A DNA stretch of 64,000 nt from Dyadobacter sp. 50-39 (GTDB lineage Bacteria > Bacteroidota > Bacteroidia > Cytophagales > Spirosomataceae): the NCBI GenBank assembly GCA_001898145.1, contig MKSR01000024.1, forward strand, positions 1 through 64,000. The letters run 5' to 3'. Under the pieces are notes generated by a model. The model saw nothing but the letters and a program-made list of their open reading frames with translations, searched no databases and was not told where the DNA came from. The position numbers and the translations under genes were made by a program. Every line of letters begins with the position of its first letter. The stretch's first letter is position 1. Below, piece after piece: positions 33,892 through 44,100 of the stretch.

Positions 33892-35021
33892 GAATGCGCA
33901 GTTAGGATTTTTCCGGTTTGATATTTTTGAAGCGCGTTATAGTCGAGTGTGATACCCAGCCCGTCACCCTGCGGCAATTTCGCGGCGCCGTTTTCGAATG
34001 CGATCGGTTCGGCGATAAGGTCATCTACCCGTACCAGTTCGCCGAAAATGTCCGACGGAATGGCGCAGTTAATGCTGGCCGCCGCAATGTGCAGGCCCAT
34101 GGTTTCCGAAACTCCCAGATCTACCTCCGACCCCCGCCAGCAAAGTTTACCTTCCAGGTAAGCGATCTCGGCCAGCAGCATGCAATTGTAAGCCGAGCCA
34201 TTGAAATTATAGCCATCGGCGGCATCCGCACGCACGAACGTGATCATGTCGCGGATATCCTGCGTGTACGGGAGCGAAATGTGCCTGTAAAGTGGTATGC
34301 CGAGGTGTTTCCGAAGGTATTTAAACCCTTCCACATCCGCATGCAGTACCGGGTCTTCGAGGCCCAGCATGACGTCCATCTCCACACCCTCCATCAATTT
34401 CATGGTGGTATCCACATCGTTCCAGCGCTGGTTGGGGTCGAGCAGGACTTTAATACCTTCACCGCATCGCTTTTTGATCTCCTCCGTCCAGAGCCGCACC
34501 GGGTCCTCGTCGGAGCACTTGAATTTGAATACTTTATGACCTTTCTGCATAGCTTCGAATGCTTTTTGTGCTGCATCCTCCGGTGTCCTCCGGCCTGTCC
34601 AGCCCATGCAATCGACCGTTTCGCGGTAGCCGCCGCCGAGCAATTGGTACACCGGCACATGCAGGAGCTTGCCCACCAGGTCGAGCACACAGCTTTCGAA
34701 AGCCTCGTATATGCGCTGGTCGGTAACAGGCAGCCGCCGCCAGTTCAGTTTCAATACATCCTTGCCAACAAATTCCTGCATACTTTCCCTGACCAGGTCA
34801 CCGGAAGCGCTGCGATATGTTTCGCCCACGCCCGTAAGCCCGTTTGCGAGGGTCATTTCGACGACCCATTTGGGCTGATTGGCAAAATCCGTCCAACTTT
34901 CGCCGGTCAGGAATTTCTTGGCAAATGCGCTGTCCTTGTCCAGAACGGTTTCTGAATTAAGGCTTCCGGGTTTGGCCGGCACGATTACTTCCGTGGCCCG
35001 GACCGATACGATTGTTGTCAT
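33888..35021 (-). CDS. Enolase-superfamily (mandelate racemase/muconate lactonizing) enzyme
   Basis: A 377-residue protein with the N-terminal capping domain (about 1-120) and a modified TIM barrel. Visible catalytic elements are KFKCSDE (KxK-type base after strand 2), LLDPNQRW (Asp ligand 1) and LEDPVL (Glu ligand 2). GVSETMGLHIAAA near the end matches the strand 8 region. At the third ligand position, where most members have Glu or Asp, the sequence reads YRHISLPY, so the metal site may be altered or bind differently. The family dehydrates or racemises acid sugars. The gene overlaps the neighbouring genes by 4 bases at both ends, showing strong operon coupling. Confidence 0.88.
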   Translation of the reverse strand: MTTIVSVRATEVIVPAKPGSLNSETVLDKDSAFAKKFLTGESWTDFANQPKWVVEMTLANGLTGVGETYRSASGDLVRESMQEFVGKDVLKLNWRRLPVTDQRIYEAFESCVLDLVGKLLHVPVYQLLGGGYRETVDCMGWTGRRTPEDAAQKAFEAMQKGHKVFKFKCSDEDPVRLWTEEIKKRCGEGIKVLLDPNQRWNDVDTTMKLMEGVEMDVMLGLEDPVLHADVEGFKYLRKHLGIPLYRHISLPYTQDIRDMITFVRADAADGYNFNGSAYNCMLLAEIAYLEGKLCWRGSEVDLGVSETMGLHIAAASINCAIPSDIFGELVRVDDLIAEPIAFENGAAKLPQGDGLGITLDYNALQKYQTGKILTAHS

Positions 35022-35962
35022 TCGCGGGGGTATTTTTCAGCCAGCTTCCGGATGTCGTAGCTGAAATCGATAAATGCTTTTTCCCAGGCTTCCGCACTTT
35101 CCGGTGTGTAGGAATAGAATCCCTGGGCATTACTTACGCCTTTGGCCCCCGACGCCACCAGCTTCTCCATCATTTCGGGGGCGGACTGCCGGTTATCGAG
35201 ATCAGGAAACAAGTCCCTCATCACAGTAAGATAAGCGGGTATGCCGGTGAGGTCCATAAAACGGAACGGCCCTGCAAACGTGATCCAGTAACCCAGGTCG
35301 TTGCGCAGCGAGCGGTCGACGTCCTCGACCGTCGCATAGCCGTTTTCCACCAGATTGAATGCTTCCCTGAGCATGGCGTACATGATACGGTTGGTGATAA
35401 ACCCACGGATATCCTTTCGCAGCAGCGATGGCTCTTTACCCCAGCCCTCGGCCAGTTTCACAATTGTTTCCGCATATTCCAGTGCGGAGTCCTTCCCGCA
35501 TATCACCTCCATAAACCGGGTAATATGCGCAGGCTCAGCCCAGTGAATGCCCAGCAGGCGGCCGGGATATTGCAGACCGGCCTGCAAAACAGACACCGGG
35601 ATCGCAGAGGTATTACTCCCGATGATGGCCGTTGGCGAAAGCACGGTTTCCAATGCGGCGTACACCGCCTTTTTGGCTTCCACGTCCTCGGTGATCGACT
35701 CGATTACCACATCGTGCCCGGCCAAACGCGCCACGTCGGCAGTAATGCGGATGCGCTCAACCACCGTTTCCGGCGGGTCTTTCAGCAGCCCTTCCGCATG
35801 AAGCTCCTGCAAAAAGCCCAGAATGCGGCCCCGTGCCGGAGCTGCTTCGCTTTCGTCTTTCACCAGTGCGGTAACGTCATGCCCGGCCGCGAGAATGCAG
35901 GTGGCAATACTGCTGCCCATTAACCCAAGGCCTACCGTACCGATGCGCTGTTTAAAACTCAT
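35018..35962 (-). CDS. 3-hydroxyacyl-CoA dehydrogenase-family NAD-binding protein
   Basis: A 314-residue two-domain dehydrogenase. The Rossmann loop is VGLGLMGSSIA, followed by ESITEDVEAKKAVY and the catalytic His in GIHWAEPAHITRFMEV, with an all-helical C-terminal domain (RGFITNRIMYAMLREAFNLVENG). Besides fatty-acid enzymes this family includes L-gulonate 3-dehydrogenase (lambda-crystallin) and carnitine dehydrogenase. With an enolase-superfamily enzyme and a DHDPS-fold lyase beside it, a sugar-acid dehydrogenase is the better guess here than beta-oxidation. The stop overlaps the next start by 4 bases. Confidence 0.88.
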   Translation of the reverse strand: MSFKQRIGTVGLGLMGSSIATCILAAGHDVTALVKDESEAAPARGRILGFLQELHAEGLLKDPPETVVERIRITADVARLAGHDVVIESITEDVEAKKAVYAALETVLSPTAIIGSNTSAIPVSVLQAGLQYPGRLLGIHWAEPAHITRFMEVICGKDSALEYAETIVKLAEGWGKEPSLLRKDIRGFITNRIMYAMLREAFNLVENGYATVEDVDRSLRNDLGYWITFAGPFRFMDLTGIPAYLTVMRDLFPDLDNRQSAPEMMEKLVASGAKGVSNAQGFYSYTPESAEAWEKAFIDFSYDIRKLAEKYPRE

Positions 35963-35993
35963 TTTATTTTAATGCAAAATCTGAATGTCTACA

Positions 35994-36374
35994 CTAACCG
36001 ATCAGCGCGATAGCGTCGATCTCGATTTTGATCCCGTCCGACAGCACCGACTGCACCGTGGTGCGGGCAGGAAGGATGCCATTGAAAAACGAAGCATAAG
36101 CGGCATTATAGCGATCGAAATCCTCGATGTTCTCCAAATGCACGGTGCATTTCATAATGTCGTCGATGGTACCGCCCGCTGCTTCCACCACTTTTTTCAC
36201 ATGTTCGAGCGTAAGCAGTGTCTCTTCCTCAATCGTACCGTGCTTTACCTCGCCGGTAAGCAGGTCCAGCGGCCCCTGACCGCTTACAAACAGCAAGCCG
36301 TTTTTCAAAACACCGGCAGAATACGCGCCGGTGCTAACACTTTTATCAGGGTGCTTGATTTCTTGTTTGGGCAT
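35994..36374 (-). CDS. RidA-family enamine/imine deaminase
   Basis: A 126-residue YjgF/YER057c/UK114 protein. Diagnostic parts are YSAGVLKNGLLFVSGQGPLD, CTVHLENIEDFDRYNAAYASFF and the arginine in PARTTVQSVL that holds the carboxylate of the 2-imino acid. RidA proteins hydrolyse reactive enamines or imines made by dehydratases and PLP enzymes. In this operon it would fit a step in which an amino group is lost from an amino-sugar acid. It begins 177 bp after the creatininase gene; that gap holds the repeat described below. Confidence 0.92.
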   Translation of the reverse strand: MPKQEIKHPDKSVSTGAYSAGVLKNGLLFVSGQGPLDLLTGEVKHGTIEEETLLTLEHVKKVVEAAGGTIDDIMKCTVHLENIEDFDRYNAAYASFFNGILPARTTVQSVLSDGIKIEIDAIALIG

Positions 36375-36388
36375 TTGAATGATGATTT

Positions 36389-36470
36389 GGCTATAAGCGG
36401 TAGGCTGTAAGCTGTAAGCAATAGGCTTTAAGCTGTAAGCTATAAGCAGTAGGCTTTAAGCAGCTTAGGC
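36389..36470 (+). repeat. GCTNTAAGC-type short repeat array, forward arm
   Basis: Many near-copies of GGCTGTAAGC, GCTATAAGC and GGCTTTAAGC are packed in about 80 bases just upstream of the RidA gene. With the inverted arm at 36526-36560 it can form a large imperfect stem. The same design recurs at 60828-60940. Confidence 0.75.
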
Positions 36471-36525
36471 AATTGGTTGTAAAAAATTGAACAATTCTAT
36501 ATCTCGAAAAAACACATACGAACCC

Positions 36526-36560
36526 ACAGCTTACAGCTTATAGCTTATAGCTTAAAAGCC
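36526..36560 (-). repeat. GCTNTAAGC-type short repeat array, inverted arm
   Basis: ACAGCTTACAGCTTATAGC and following copies are the reverse complement of the units at 36389-36470. The TAA stop codon of the creatininase gene (36554-36552 on the minus strand) lies within this repeat arm. Confidence 0.75.
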
Positions 36561-37337
36561 CCCTCCAATCTCCCAACCCGCAAATGCTTCCAAAAAAGTC
36601 ACCAATGCTTCGGTAGCCTTCGCGACGAGGTGCGCGCCTTTTTCGGCGGTTGCTTTTTGCGGTTCGCCGCTGCTGCCGTTACTGGAAACGAAGGCGGTCT
36701 GCTTGAAGAGCGTCACGCCGCGGTAAGGCTCGTCGTCTTCCCAGGGAATGTAGCCGTTACTTGCCGGCCGCTTCGCCCGCACCGCATTTTCCATCCATAC
36801 TTTCTCGGGAAAGAGATGCAGCATCATACTTGTTTCGTACTCGCAGGCGTGGCTCAGCGCCGGACTTTCCATCGGCGCTTCCCCGGCGAACGGCTTTCCG
36901 GCCAGCTCCCAATAGGTTACCAATGCAATGTTAGCGGCATTTGCCTGCGGAGAACCCGCGCTCAGGACTGCAAGGGCCTGCTTTACCGGCGTAATGTTAC
37001 CGCCGTGACCATTCAGCAGGACGATCCTCCGAAAACCGTTTTCCAGCAACGAGTCGACCACGTCCACGATTACCTGTGTGTATAATGCCGGATTGATACT
37101 GATTGTCCCGCCGAACGACAAATGATGGTGGCTCGCTCCGAACGGGAACGTAGGGCACAACATCACCCGGTCGGGCAAGGCCGCCTCAGAAGTAACCGCG
37201 AGATGCGTTACTATATCCGTATCCGTTACCACCGCCAGATGCGGCCCGTGCTGCTCGATAGCCCCCAGCGGAAGCACCAGTACCACTTCCTCAGCGGATG
37301 CACGGATCGACGGATAATTCAAATGAGCGAATAACAT
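36552..37337 (-). CDS. Creatininase-family amidohydrolase
   Basis: A 261-residue metal-dependent hydrolase. Metal-binding residues are visible in GAIEQHGPHLAVVTDTD (E28, H30, D39), NGHGGN and HACEYETSMM (where the family usually has HAGE). Members hydrolyse cyclic or open amides: creatinine, formylaminopyrimidines and mycofactocin precursors. In this context an amide of an acetamido sugar acid or lactam is a reasonable substrate, but this is inference. It is the first gene of the long minus-strand operon; the promoter region at 37338-37512 carries the paired operator. Confidence 0.9.
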   Translation of the reverse strand: MLFAHLNYPSIRASAEEVVLVLPLGAIEQHGPHLAVVTDTDIVTHLAVTSEAALPDRVMLCPTFPFGASHHHLSFGGTISINPALYTQVIVDVVDSLLENGFRRIVLLNGHGGNITPVKQALAVLSAGSPQANAANIALVTYWELAGKPFAGEAPMESPALSHACEYETSMMLHLFPEKVWMENAVRAKRPASNGYIPWEDDEPYRGVTLFKQTAFVSSNGSSGEPQKATAEKGAHLVAKATEALVTFLEAFAGWEIGGGF

Positions 37338-37383
37338 GACAGCGGTTTAGCAGAGGCGATGATCAAATGTAGATATTAATTTT

Positions 37384-37416
37384 TTGTTTACAACATTAAT
37401 ATAAAATAGTTTACAA
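37384..37416 (-). promoter_or_regulatory. Paired GntR-type operator before the creatininase operon
   Basis: TTGTTTACAA (37384-37393) and TAGTTTACAA (37407-37416) lie exactly 23 bp apart in AT-rich DNA, 47-79 bases upstream of the creatininase start. Equivalent pairs precede the SusC gene and the GntR gene itself. Confidence 0.65.
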
Positions 37417-37512
37417 AAATGATTCATACCATTTTAAACAACATTCTTTCCCTTCAAATCACAAAAAGCATGTCCATATTGCAGAAGGCGCCACATTACT
37501 CAGCTAAAAGGC

Positions 37513-39573
37513 TTAGAAATCGGGCTTGAACAGCATCTCGAATGACTGGTCGGCTACATGGTCCGGCTTGTTTTCAATGCGGTAGCTGACGACCTTCAGG
37601 AAAAGCTTTTGCCACAAACCATATTCCACATCGAACCGGCCCAACATGGTATTGAGGCGATAGGGCATATATTCGGAGCGCCAGGCTTCCGAATAGGCGG
37701 CTTTGAGTTCTCCACCCTCATCCATGACATCCACCAGCAGTCCGTGGCACAGGTAGGCAATATCGTACACGACGAAATCATTTTTCTTCCGCTGCAACAT
37801 AGCCTCATTCCATCGGTCGCAAATGGTTTTGGCCCACAAAAAGCGCGTTGCCGAGTAGGTCATCAGCTGCGCTGTGACAATCATAGACCGAACGAATGCC
37901 GTATCCGAGGGACTGCATTTGGCCAATGCATTGATGAGCTCTCCCTGCGCCGCTTCGCCATATTTGCGTGCATCCCGGAAATCCGCAGCGTGCGCATTCG
38001 TGTTTTTGAGATAATAGGGCGAAAACGGGTTCGACCAGCTTTCGATGATGGTTCCGCGCGGCATGCCATTGGTATTCCGGCCGAGGCATTTGTCCAGCGA
38101 AGCATTCGAAGCAGCAAGGTGCTCGAAGGCACGGTGCATTTCTGCGGCCGCCTGCGGGTACATCACGCGGCTATACAACTCAGTAAAGGTCTTTTTATCA
38201 GGAACATTACCTTGCCATGCACCGATACACCCGTAAGCCATAAACAGCCACGAGGCCCGCACAAACGGCTCCACAGGATCTGTCCACACGGAGTGGATAA
38301 ACCCAAGCGCATTGTTTTTCACACCGGCTTGCAGGCAGAGATCGATATTGTTGTAAGTATAATTGGCATCGGGATAAATATGGCCCCATCCTGAAACCGC
38401 CGGCTGTATAAAAAACGGCTTTTTCTCTTTTAAAATAGGATTGAGATAGCGGTTAATCTCAACGGTATCAGGCTTATACTCCCATAAAACCGGTATAACT
38501 TCGTCCGGGATTTTTTTGATGATGTCGGGATAATAATTGTTCATATCCGTCCATGCCAGCACGGTCTTACCATACTTTTTGAGCTCGGCATGCACGAATG
38601 TGAGCTGTTGCACCCAAAGCTCTTCGGAGTTGATGCGGGCATCCTTGTCGTCGGCAATGCGCTTGGTTTCCCAGGTTTCGTCAAACCCCACGTGGATGAA
38701 CGGACTTGGAAAAAGTTGTGCGTACTGCGCGATCCAGTCTTTCAGCAATGCATTCGTAGCGGGTTTGCGCGGGTCGAGCTCGTGCCCGTACTGGCCTATC
38801 GCCAGGCCGGCATACTGCTCGCTGCGCAGCAGTTCGTGCAAATGACCGTACAGGTTGAGGAAAGGCACCACGTCCATGTGCCGCTGCTTGCCGTAGGCGA
38901 TAATGTCGCGTACCTGTGCCTGGGTGTAACCCGAGCGGTATGCGACATTCGGAAAGCCATTCAACGCTATACTGACCTCGTTATAAAAGTAGTACTGATT
39001 GGTTTTCCACCTGGCCAGGAAGTCGATCTGCCGCTTGATTTCCGCAACCGTGGGCAGGCCACCGTGCGCAAAGTCCATCATCACGCCGCGGTAAGTCAGC
39101 CGGGGCTTATCTTCAATGGCCACGCCCTGGATAACCGCATTTTTACCATTACCCGTTATCAGCTGCCGCAAAGTTTGAACCGCATAATATAGTCCCGCGG
39201 ATGTCTCGGCATCTACACGCACGCCTCTACGCGAGACGGCCAGCCTATAATGCTCCCGGCTGCTTTTACCGGCCTTTTCCGACACATCGGGCAATGCACC
39301 TCCCTCCCTCCTAACGACCCATTGAAAGGTCGCCGAAGCGGAAGAAGATGCATTTTTGACACCCTGGCCCGTCCGCTCGCCGATGATACTTTTTAGCTCC
39401 TGCAATGCAAACCGCACCTCGGCATTTGCCGACGGAGGCAAGGCGACCGTCAGTGAGGTTACCAAAAAAACTTCGTCCGAAAAGCGCGCTGATTGCGGCT
39501 GCGGAAACAGTATGGGCGCATTCTGGGCAAAAGCAGGCGTAAAAAGCAAGCAGGCTAAGAGCAGGCGGAGCAT
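37513..39573 (-). CDS. GH20-like beta-N-acetylhexosaminidase family protein
   Basis: A 686-residue secreted enzyme. The signal peptide (1-17, TPAFAQ) is followed by an N-terminal GH20b-like alpha/beta domain (about 20-150) and the barrel starting RLTYRGVMMDFAHGGLPTVAEIKRQIDFLARWKTNQY. The catalytic pair is D298-E299 in HVGFDETWE, where classical GH20 enzymes have H.GGDE; Asp holds the acetamido group and Glu is the acid. A C-terminal 200-residue helical domain is extra. It probably releases N-acetylhexosamine or a related unit at the surface or in the periplasm. It is 26 bp behind SusD, third in the SusC operon. ATG at 39573 is used over TTG at 39579. Confidence 0.88.
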   Translation of the reverse strand: MLRLLLACLLFTPAFAQNAPILFPQPQSARFSDEVFLVTSLTVALPPSANAEVRFALQELKSIIGERTGQGVKNASSSASATFQWVVRREGGALPDVSEKAGKSSREHYRLAVSRRGVRVDAETSAGLYYAVQTLRQLITGNGKNAVIQGVAIEDKPRLTYRGVMMDFAHGGLPTVAEIKRQIDFLARWKTNQYYFYNEVSIALNGFPNVAYRSGYTQAQVRDIIAYGKQRHMDVVPFLNLYGHLHELLRSEQYAGLAIGQYGHELDPRKPATNALLKDWIAQYAQLFPSPFIHVGFDETWETKRIADDKDARINSEELWVQQLTFVHAELKKYGKTVLAWTDMNNYYPDIIKKIPDEVIPVLWEYKPDTVEINRYLNPILKEKKPFFIQPAVSGWGHIYPDANYTYNNIDLCLQAGVKNNALGFIHSVWTDPVEPFVRASWLFMAYGCIGAWQGNVPDKKTFTELYSRVMYPQAAAEMHRAFEHLAASNASLDKCLGRNTNGMPRGTIIESWSNPFSPYYLKNTNAHAADFRDARKYGEAAQGELINALAKCSPSDTAFVRSMIVTAQLMTYSATRFLWAKTICDRWNEAMLQRKKNDFVVYDIAYLCHGLLVDVMDEGGELKAAYSEAWRSEYMPYRLNTMLGRFDVEYGLWQKLFLKVVSYRIENKPDHVADQSFEMLFKPDF

Positions 39574-39599
39574 TGACAAAATTCAGAAGTTTAAAGGTT

Positions 39600-41186
39600 T
39601 CAATTCTTATCCCACCAAAGCGGGGTGGCGGCATTATCCGGCCCTCCAAGCATTTTCACGGCCTTTTCTACCTCGGCTGCATTGGTTTGCTTTTCGGTAT
39701 CGAGGAAAGGCATCCGACGGATGAATGTACCTTCCGGCAGGTCAGCATTTTCGCTATGGACGATCGGGTAAAGCTTCGGCAGTCCTGTTCTTCTCACCTC
39801 AGCCCAGCCTTCCATACCATCCGGAAACAATGCCAGCCATTTCTGCTGTGCCACCTGCTTGCGCTGCATGCTCTCGGAACCGCTCCATTTGACCGGATAA
39901 TCGTTTACCGCCGGGGAATTCATACCATCCTTCGGCGCAATGGGAACTGCCGTGTTCGCAATGTATTTCGCGATGGCCGCCTGGTCCGTGATACCCCACT
40001 GGGCCATGGAAGCCTGAATGCCCTTTTTGTAAAAATCCTCGGCCGTACCGCCCATATTCCAGCCATTGAGAGCCCCTTCGGCACGAAGGAAATAGGCCTC
40101 GGCAGTATGCAGGATGTTCTGGGGCACATTGTAGGTCGTTTTCCAATCGCTGCCTACCCAGGTCGCCCAGCGCGTGCCCATATTGGAATTGAAAAGCCTT
40201 GAATTGATATCGATGATCTTTTCTGACGTAAACAATCCATTACGAACCCCCTCATAAGTGCCTGTCGACACGGACGGCTGGAAGTATACCGGCAGTCGCG
40301 GGTCTGCGTATCCTTTCAAAATCGACTCCATGGAGGCGCTCATACGGACATCGTCCCAGCCTGCCGTAACAGCTAGGCCATTGTATTCGGCATAAGTGGT
40401 GGTCGACTTGGGCATGTAGGCATCGTCGGCAATGTCGGTAAACACGCCAGCTGCCACAGCGGCTTCCGCCTGCTGCTTCGCCATTTCGGGGTTCACTTTC
40501 GATATCCGCAATGCGAGCCGCAGGCGGAGTGTATTCGCAAACTTCATCCAGGCCGTTGCAGGCGAGGCATTTTTGTTATACACCAGGTCGTAAGTACCGA
40601 AAGGCTTATCGCCGGAACGCGATTTCAATACAGTCGAAGCAGCATCCAGTCGTTTGAAAAAATCGTAGTAAATGGAATCCTGCGGCGTGTAGGAAACGTA
40701 GCGTTTGCCCGAAGCGGCATCGGAATACGGAATCGGACCGAAGTAGTCTGTGATCCGGTGGAACATCCACACCCACCAGATATTCGCCAATGCATTCTCG
40801 GCACTTTGCGTTTCCGTACCGGCGATGATCGATTTCAGCTGCGGCGCCGCTGCGGTGTATACGGGGTTCCAGCAGGCGGGCATCCAGTCCTGCCGGATCA
40901 CGTACCGGTCGGTCGGGAAAGAGTGCGCGGCCTGCGACAGGAACTGGGAGTATACCGAAGCGATGGTACCCTCGCCCACCTCGAAATTGTCGGGGCTCAG
41001 CGTCGGGCTCATCAATGCATAGGCAAACATGAACGGGTATTCTTTGCTGCCGACGCTGCTGATTTTGGTCGCATCGGTGTTCAGCGAATCGAAATTGTCG
41101 GTACAGCCGGTCAGAATGGCCGCCACGATGGCCACCGGTAGCATTTTAGTGAGTACCCGGGCTATATTTTTTATCCTCGTCAACAT
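39600..41186 (-). CDS. SusD/RagB-family glycan-binding lipoprotein
   Basis: A 528-residue surface lipoprotein with signal ILTGC (Cys28) and an N-terminal NFDSLNTDATKISSV segment typical of the SusD-like class 2 families. The helical TPR part (NALANIWWVWMFHRITDYFGPIPYSDA; WMKFANTLRLRLALRISKVNP) and the C-terminal AEAYFLRAEGALNGWNMGG and KWLALFPDGMEGWAEVRRTGLPKL are characteristic. It forms a lid on the SusC barrel encoded 12 bp upstream and captures the oligosaccharide. Specificity cannot be read from the sequence; the GH20 and GH109-like enzymes in the same regulon point to N-acetylated sugars. Confidence 0.95.
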   Translation of the reverse strand: MLTRIKNIARVLTKMLPVAIVAAILTGCTDNFDSLNTDATKISSVGSKEYPFMFAYALMSPTLSPDNFEVGEGTIASVYSQFLSQAAHSFPTDRYVIRQDWMPACWNPVYTAAAPQLKSIIAGTETQSAENALANIWWVWMFHRITDYFGPIPYSDAASGKRYVSYTPQDSIYYDFFKRLDAASTVLKSRSGDKPFGTYDLVYNKNASPATAWMKFANTLRLRLALRISKVNPEMAKQQAEAAVAAGVFTDIADDAYMPKSTTTYAEYNGLAVTAGWDDVRMSASMESILKGYADPRLPVYFQPSVSTGTYEGVRNGLFTSEKIIDINSRLFNSNMGTRWATWVGSDWKTTYNVPQNILHTAEAYFLRAEGALNGWNMGGTAEDFYKKGIQASMAQWGITDQAAIAKYIANTAVPIAPKDGMNSPAVNDYPVKWSGSESMQRKQVAQQKWLALFPDGMEGWAEVRRTGLPKLYPIVHSENADLPEGTFIRRMPFLDTEKQTNAAEVEKAVKMLGGPDNAATPLWWDKN

Positions 41187-41198
41187 AATGAGTTGTTT

Positions 41199-44100
41199 TT
41201 AGAATGATAGTTTGAGGTTCAATCCGATGTTCCGGGTCGATGGTAAATTGAAATACTCGATACCCTGGTAATTGCTGTTACCGAGGCTCATTTCAGGATC
41301 GAAATCCATTTTCCGCTTGCCTATGCCCGGAATGTCGAGAATCGCATGACCACGATAGATAAAGAACAGGTTGCGGGCGACCACCGAAAGCCTTGCCGAG
41401 CTGAGGAAGCCGGGCAGGTTTTTGAAATCATACCCCAGCGAAACTTCCCGCACACGAACATTGGTAGCGTGATAAGTAAAGAATTCACCCCACGAATAAT
41501 CGCCTTGTGCAACCGTTTGCCAGAATGCCTCCGCATTCGTAGGAACTGTGTTGGCTGCGCCCTCGGCGGTAACGCCCTCCACTACCCATGAACCTGCATC
41601 GCGGAATTTCTCCGTGTCGACACCCGTTCCATTGTAAGCCATTTGGGCAGCCGTACCCGAAGTAATCACCCCACCGAACTTGCCGTCGATGAGCACATTA
41701 AGCGCCCAGTTTTTGTAATTGAAGTTGTTACTGAAACCGGCTGAAAATTTCGGGTTAAAGTTGCCCAGCTTCTCGATAGCATCCGATTTAACGGGCACGC
41801 CTTTATCGCTCACAACATATTTACCATTCAGCGTTTTCCATTTATAACCATACAAATCCCCGAACGAACCACCCTGCTTGATCAGCGGCGTGGCCGTACG
41901 AACGCTTGTCGATGAACCCAGGTAGAGCTGGCTCACGCCGTCGTAAAGCTCCACTACTTTGCTCTTGTTCAATGCATAGTTGAGGCCCATATTCCAGGTG
42001 AAATCTTTGGCAACAACCGGCTTGATGCTCAGCACCACTTCAAATCCCTTGTTCTGGATATTACCCGCATTCACATTCAGCGTGGAGTACCCCGAAGATG
42101 CAGGCGATGCCACGCGAAGCAGCTGGTTTTTGGAATTGGTTTTGTACCAGGTCAAATCAATGCCCAGGCGGTTGTTGTAAAAGCGCCATTCGGTACCGAG
42201 CTCGACGGATTGCGTCAGCTCGGGCTTCAGGTTGGCAATCGCCTTCGTGCTGCTGCTGGCAATGTAGCCGCCGAACCCGCCACGGATGTAGGTATACGTC
42301 TGACCCAGCAGGTAAGGATCGGCATCGTTACCCACCTTTGTAAACGATCCCCGCACCTTACCCAGGTTTACCCATTGCGGCAGCTTGACCATCTCCGAAA
42401 CGACAGCAGACAAACCGACGGATGGGTAGAAGTAGGAATACGGCGACGGCAGTGTGCTCGACCAGTCGTTGCGCGCAGTGAGGTCAAGGAAAAGGTAATC
42501 TCTGTACCCGAACTGCACCGTTCCGTACACCGACTGCAATTGTCGTTTGGCTGTTGCAGTTTCTGTTTTAAGTGTCGTAGCGTAGCTCAGGTCATATTTA
42601 TTGGCGAAACCAAGCCCGTCGGCCGCATTGATCCGGTGGCGCATGCTCCGGTTCAGAATAGAACCACCCAGGTTATACGTCAGTTTGAGGTCCGGTGCGA
42701 TGTTATTGGTACCGGTGAGCAAAACGTCGGCATTGCGCTCAGCGATGTAGTCGTTCCCCTCGGAATAATAACCGCCCGGCTGCCGCGCATAGTTGACCGT
42801 ATTGTTTGCGTATTTCTGGCTGATGAAATCATTATAGCTATCCGAACTTACCCGGCCCTGGATATTCAGCCAGTCCGTCAGTTTATATCTCAAAACAAAC
42901 AAACCTGTAACACGGCTGCGGTTTTCATCCCGATGCGTGTTGTTGATCGTCCAGTAAGGGTTCATATAAACCGCGTCGGGACTGGTCCAGAATGTAGGTG
43001 TTTCCACCCCGGTGACGTCCACTTTTTTGTAAGATTTAAGTGTCTCGGGATCAACGCTGCGCGGCATACGGTAGACGTTCGCCACCACCATACCATCGCC
43101 TCCCACGCCCGGCTTATTGAAGATGTTCTGCAGCATATATGTCACCTTCACATCCGCCGACAGCCTGCTTGTGATATCGTAGCTCAACCGGGCATTGAAA
43201 GTGTTTCTGGCCAACCGGTTATGCGGCACTATGCCGTTGATGTAGTTATTGGCATATGAAAAATACGATTGCACCTTCTCGGAGCCGCCGCTCACGCCTA
43301 CCGAGTTGTTGGTAGAAATCGCAGTTTTGAAAAAGTCCCTGATATTGTCGGGATAAGCTTGCAGGGAGACAGTATTACCCGCCCAGTTCTGTACGCTCTG
43401 GCCTGTAATGCGCGCCCCCCAGCTTCCGTTGGTGAGCGTGGAATAGACCCCGCCGGAGCCCTGGCTGTAAGTATTTTGCAATGCGGGTGTTACCAGCGCC
43501 TTGTCTACCGTAACGCCGGAATTCACATTTACATTGATCTTTCCGTTCTTACCTTTTTTGGTCGTGATCATGATTACCCCGTTGGCTGCACGGCTTCCGT
43601 AAAGCGCCGCTCCCGCCGCCCCTTTCAGGACGTTAATCGACTCGATGTCATCGGGGTTGATGCTCGATGCACCGTCGCTCCCGCTATGCCCGCCTGCATC
43701 GTAACGCACCTGGCCCGCGGGCGTGGAATTGTCGATCGCCACCCCGTCCACGACGATCAATGCACTGTTGGAGCCCTGGATAGAGCGGTTACCCCGCAAA
43801 ACAATCCTCGTAGCACCGCCGGGGCCATTCGCGGAGGGAGTAATGGTGAGTCCGGCGATTTTCCCGGAAAGGGTATTCGTGAAGTTTGCGTCGCGGATCT
43901 CATTCACCTGGTCGCCGCCTATTTTCTGCGTCGCGTAGGTGAGCGTCTTCGCCGCCCGCTCGATACCCAGGGCCGTGACCACTACTTCCTGCAAGCCCAT
44001 GGCATCGTCGGACAACGTAATGTCCCCCAACGCGTTCCTGTTGCCGATCTGCACTTCCTGCGTTTTCATACCTATATATGAAACGACGATGGCGGAGGCG

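Noticed and set aside
33918-34955. A 345-codon open frame on the plus strand
   Set aside because: Antisense to the enolase-superfamily gene, which has clear catalytic motifs.
35018-35962. Fatty-acid beta-oxidation role for the 3-hydroxyacyl-CoA dehydrogenase-like gene
   Set aside because: No thiolase, enoyl-CoA hydratase or acyl-CoA dehydrogenase is nearby; all neighbours fit sugar-acid metabolism.
36389-36470. Possible CRISPR array
   Set aside because: Units are 7-10 bases, degenerate and without regular spacers; no cas genes nearby.
42210-43259. A 349-codon open frame on the plus strand
   Set aside because: Antisense to SusC; Arg/His/Val-rich composition and no domain.
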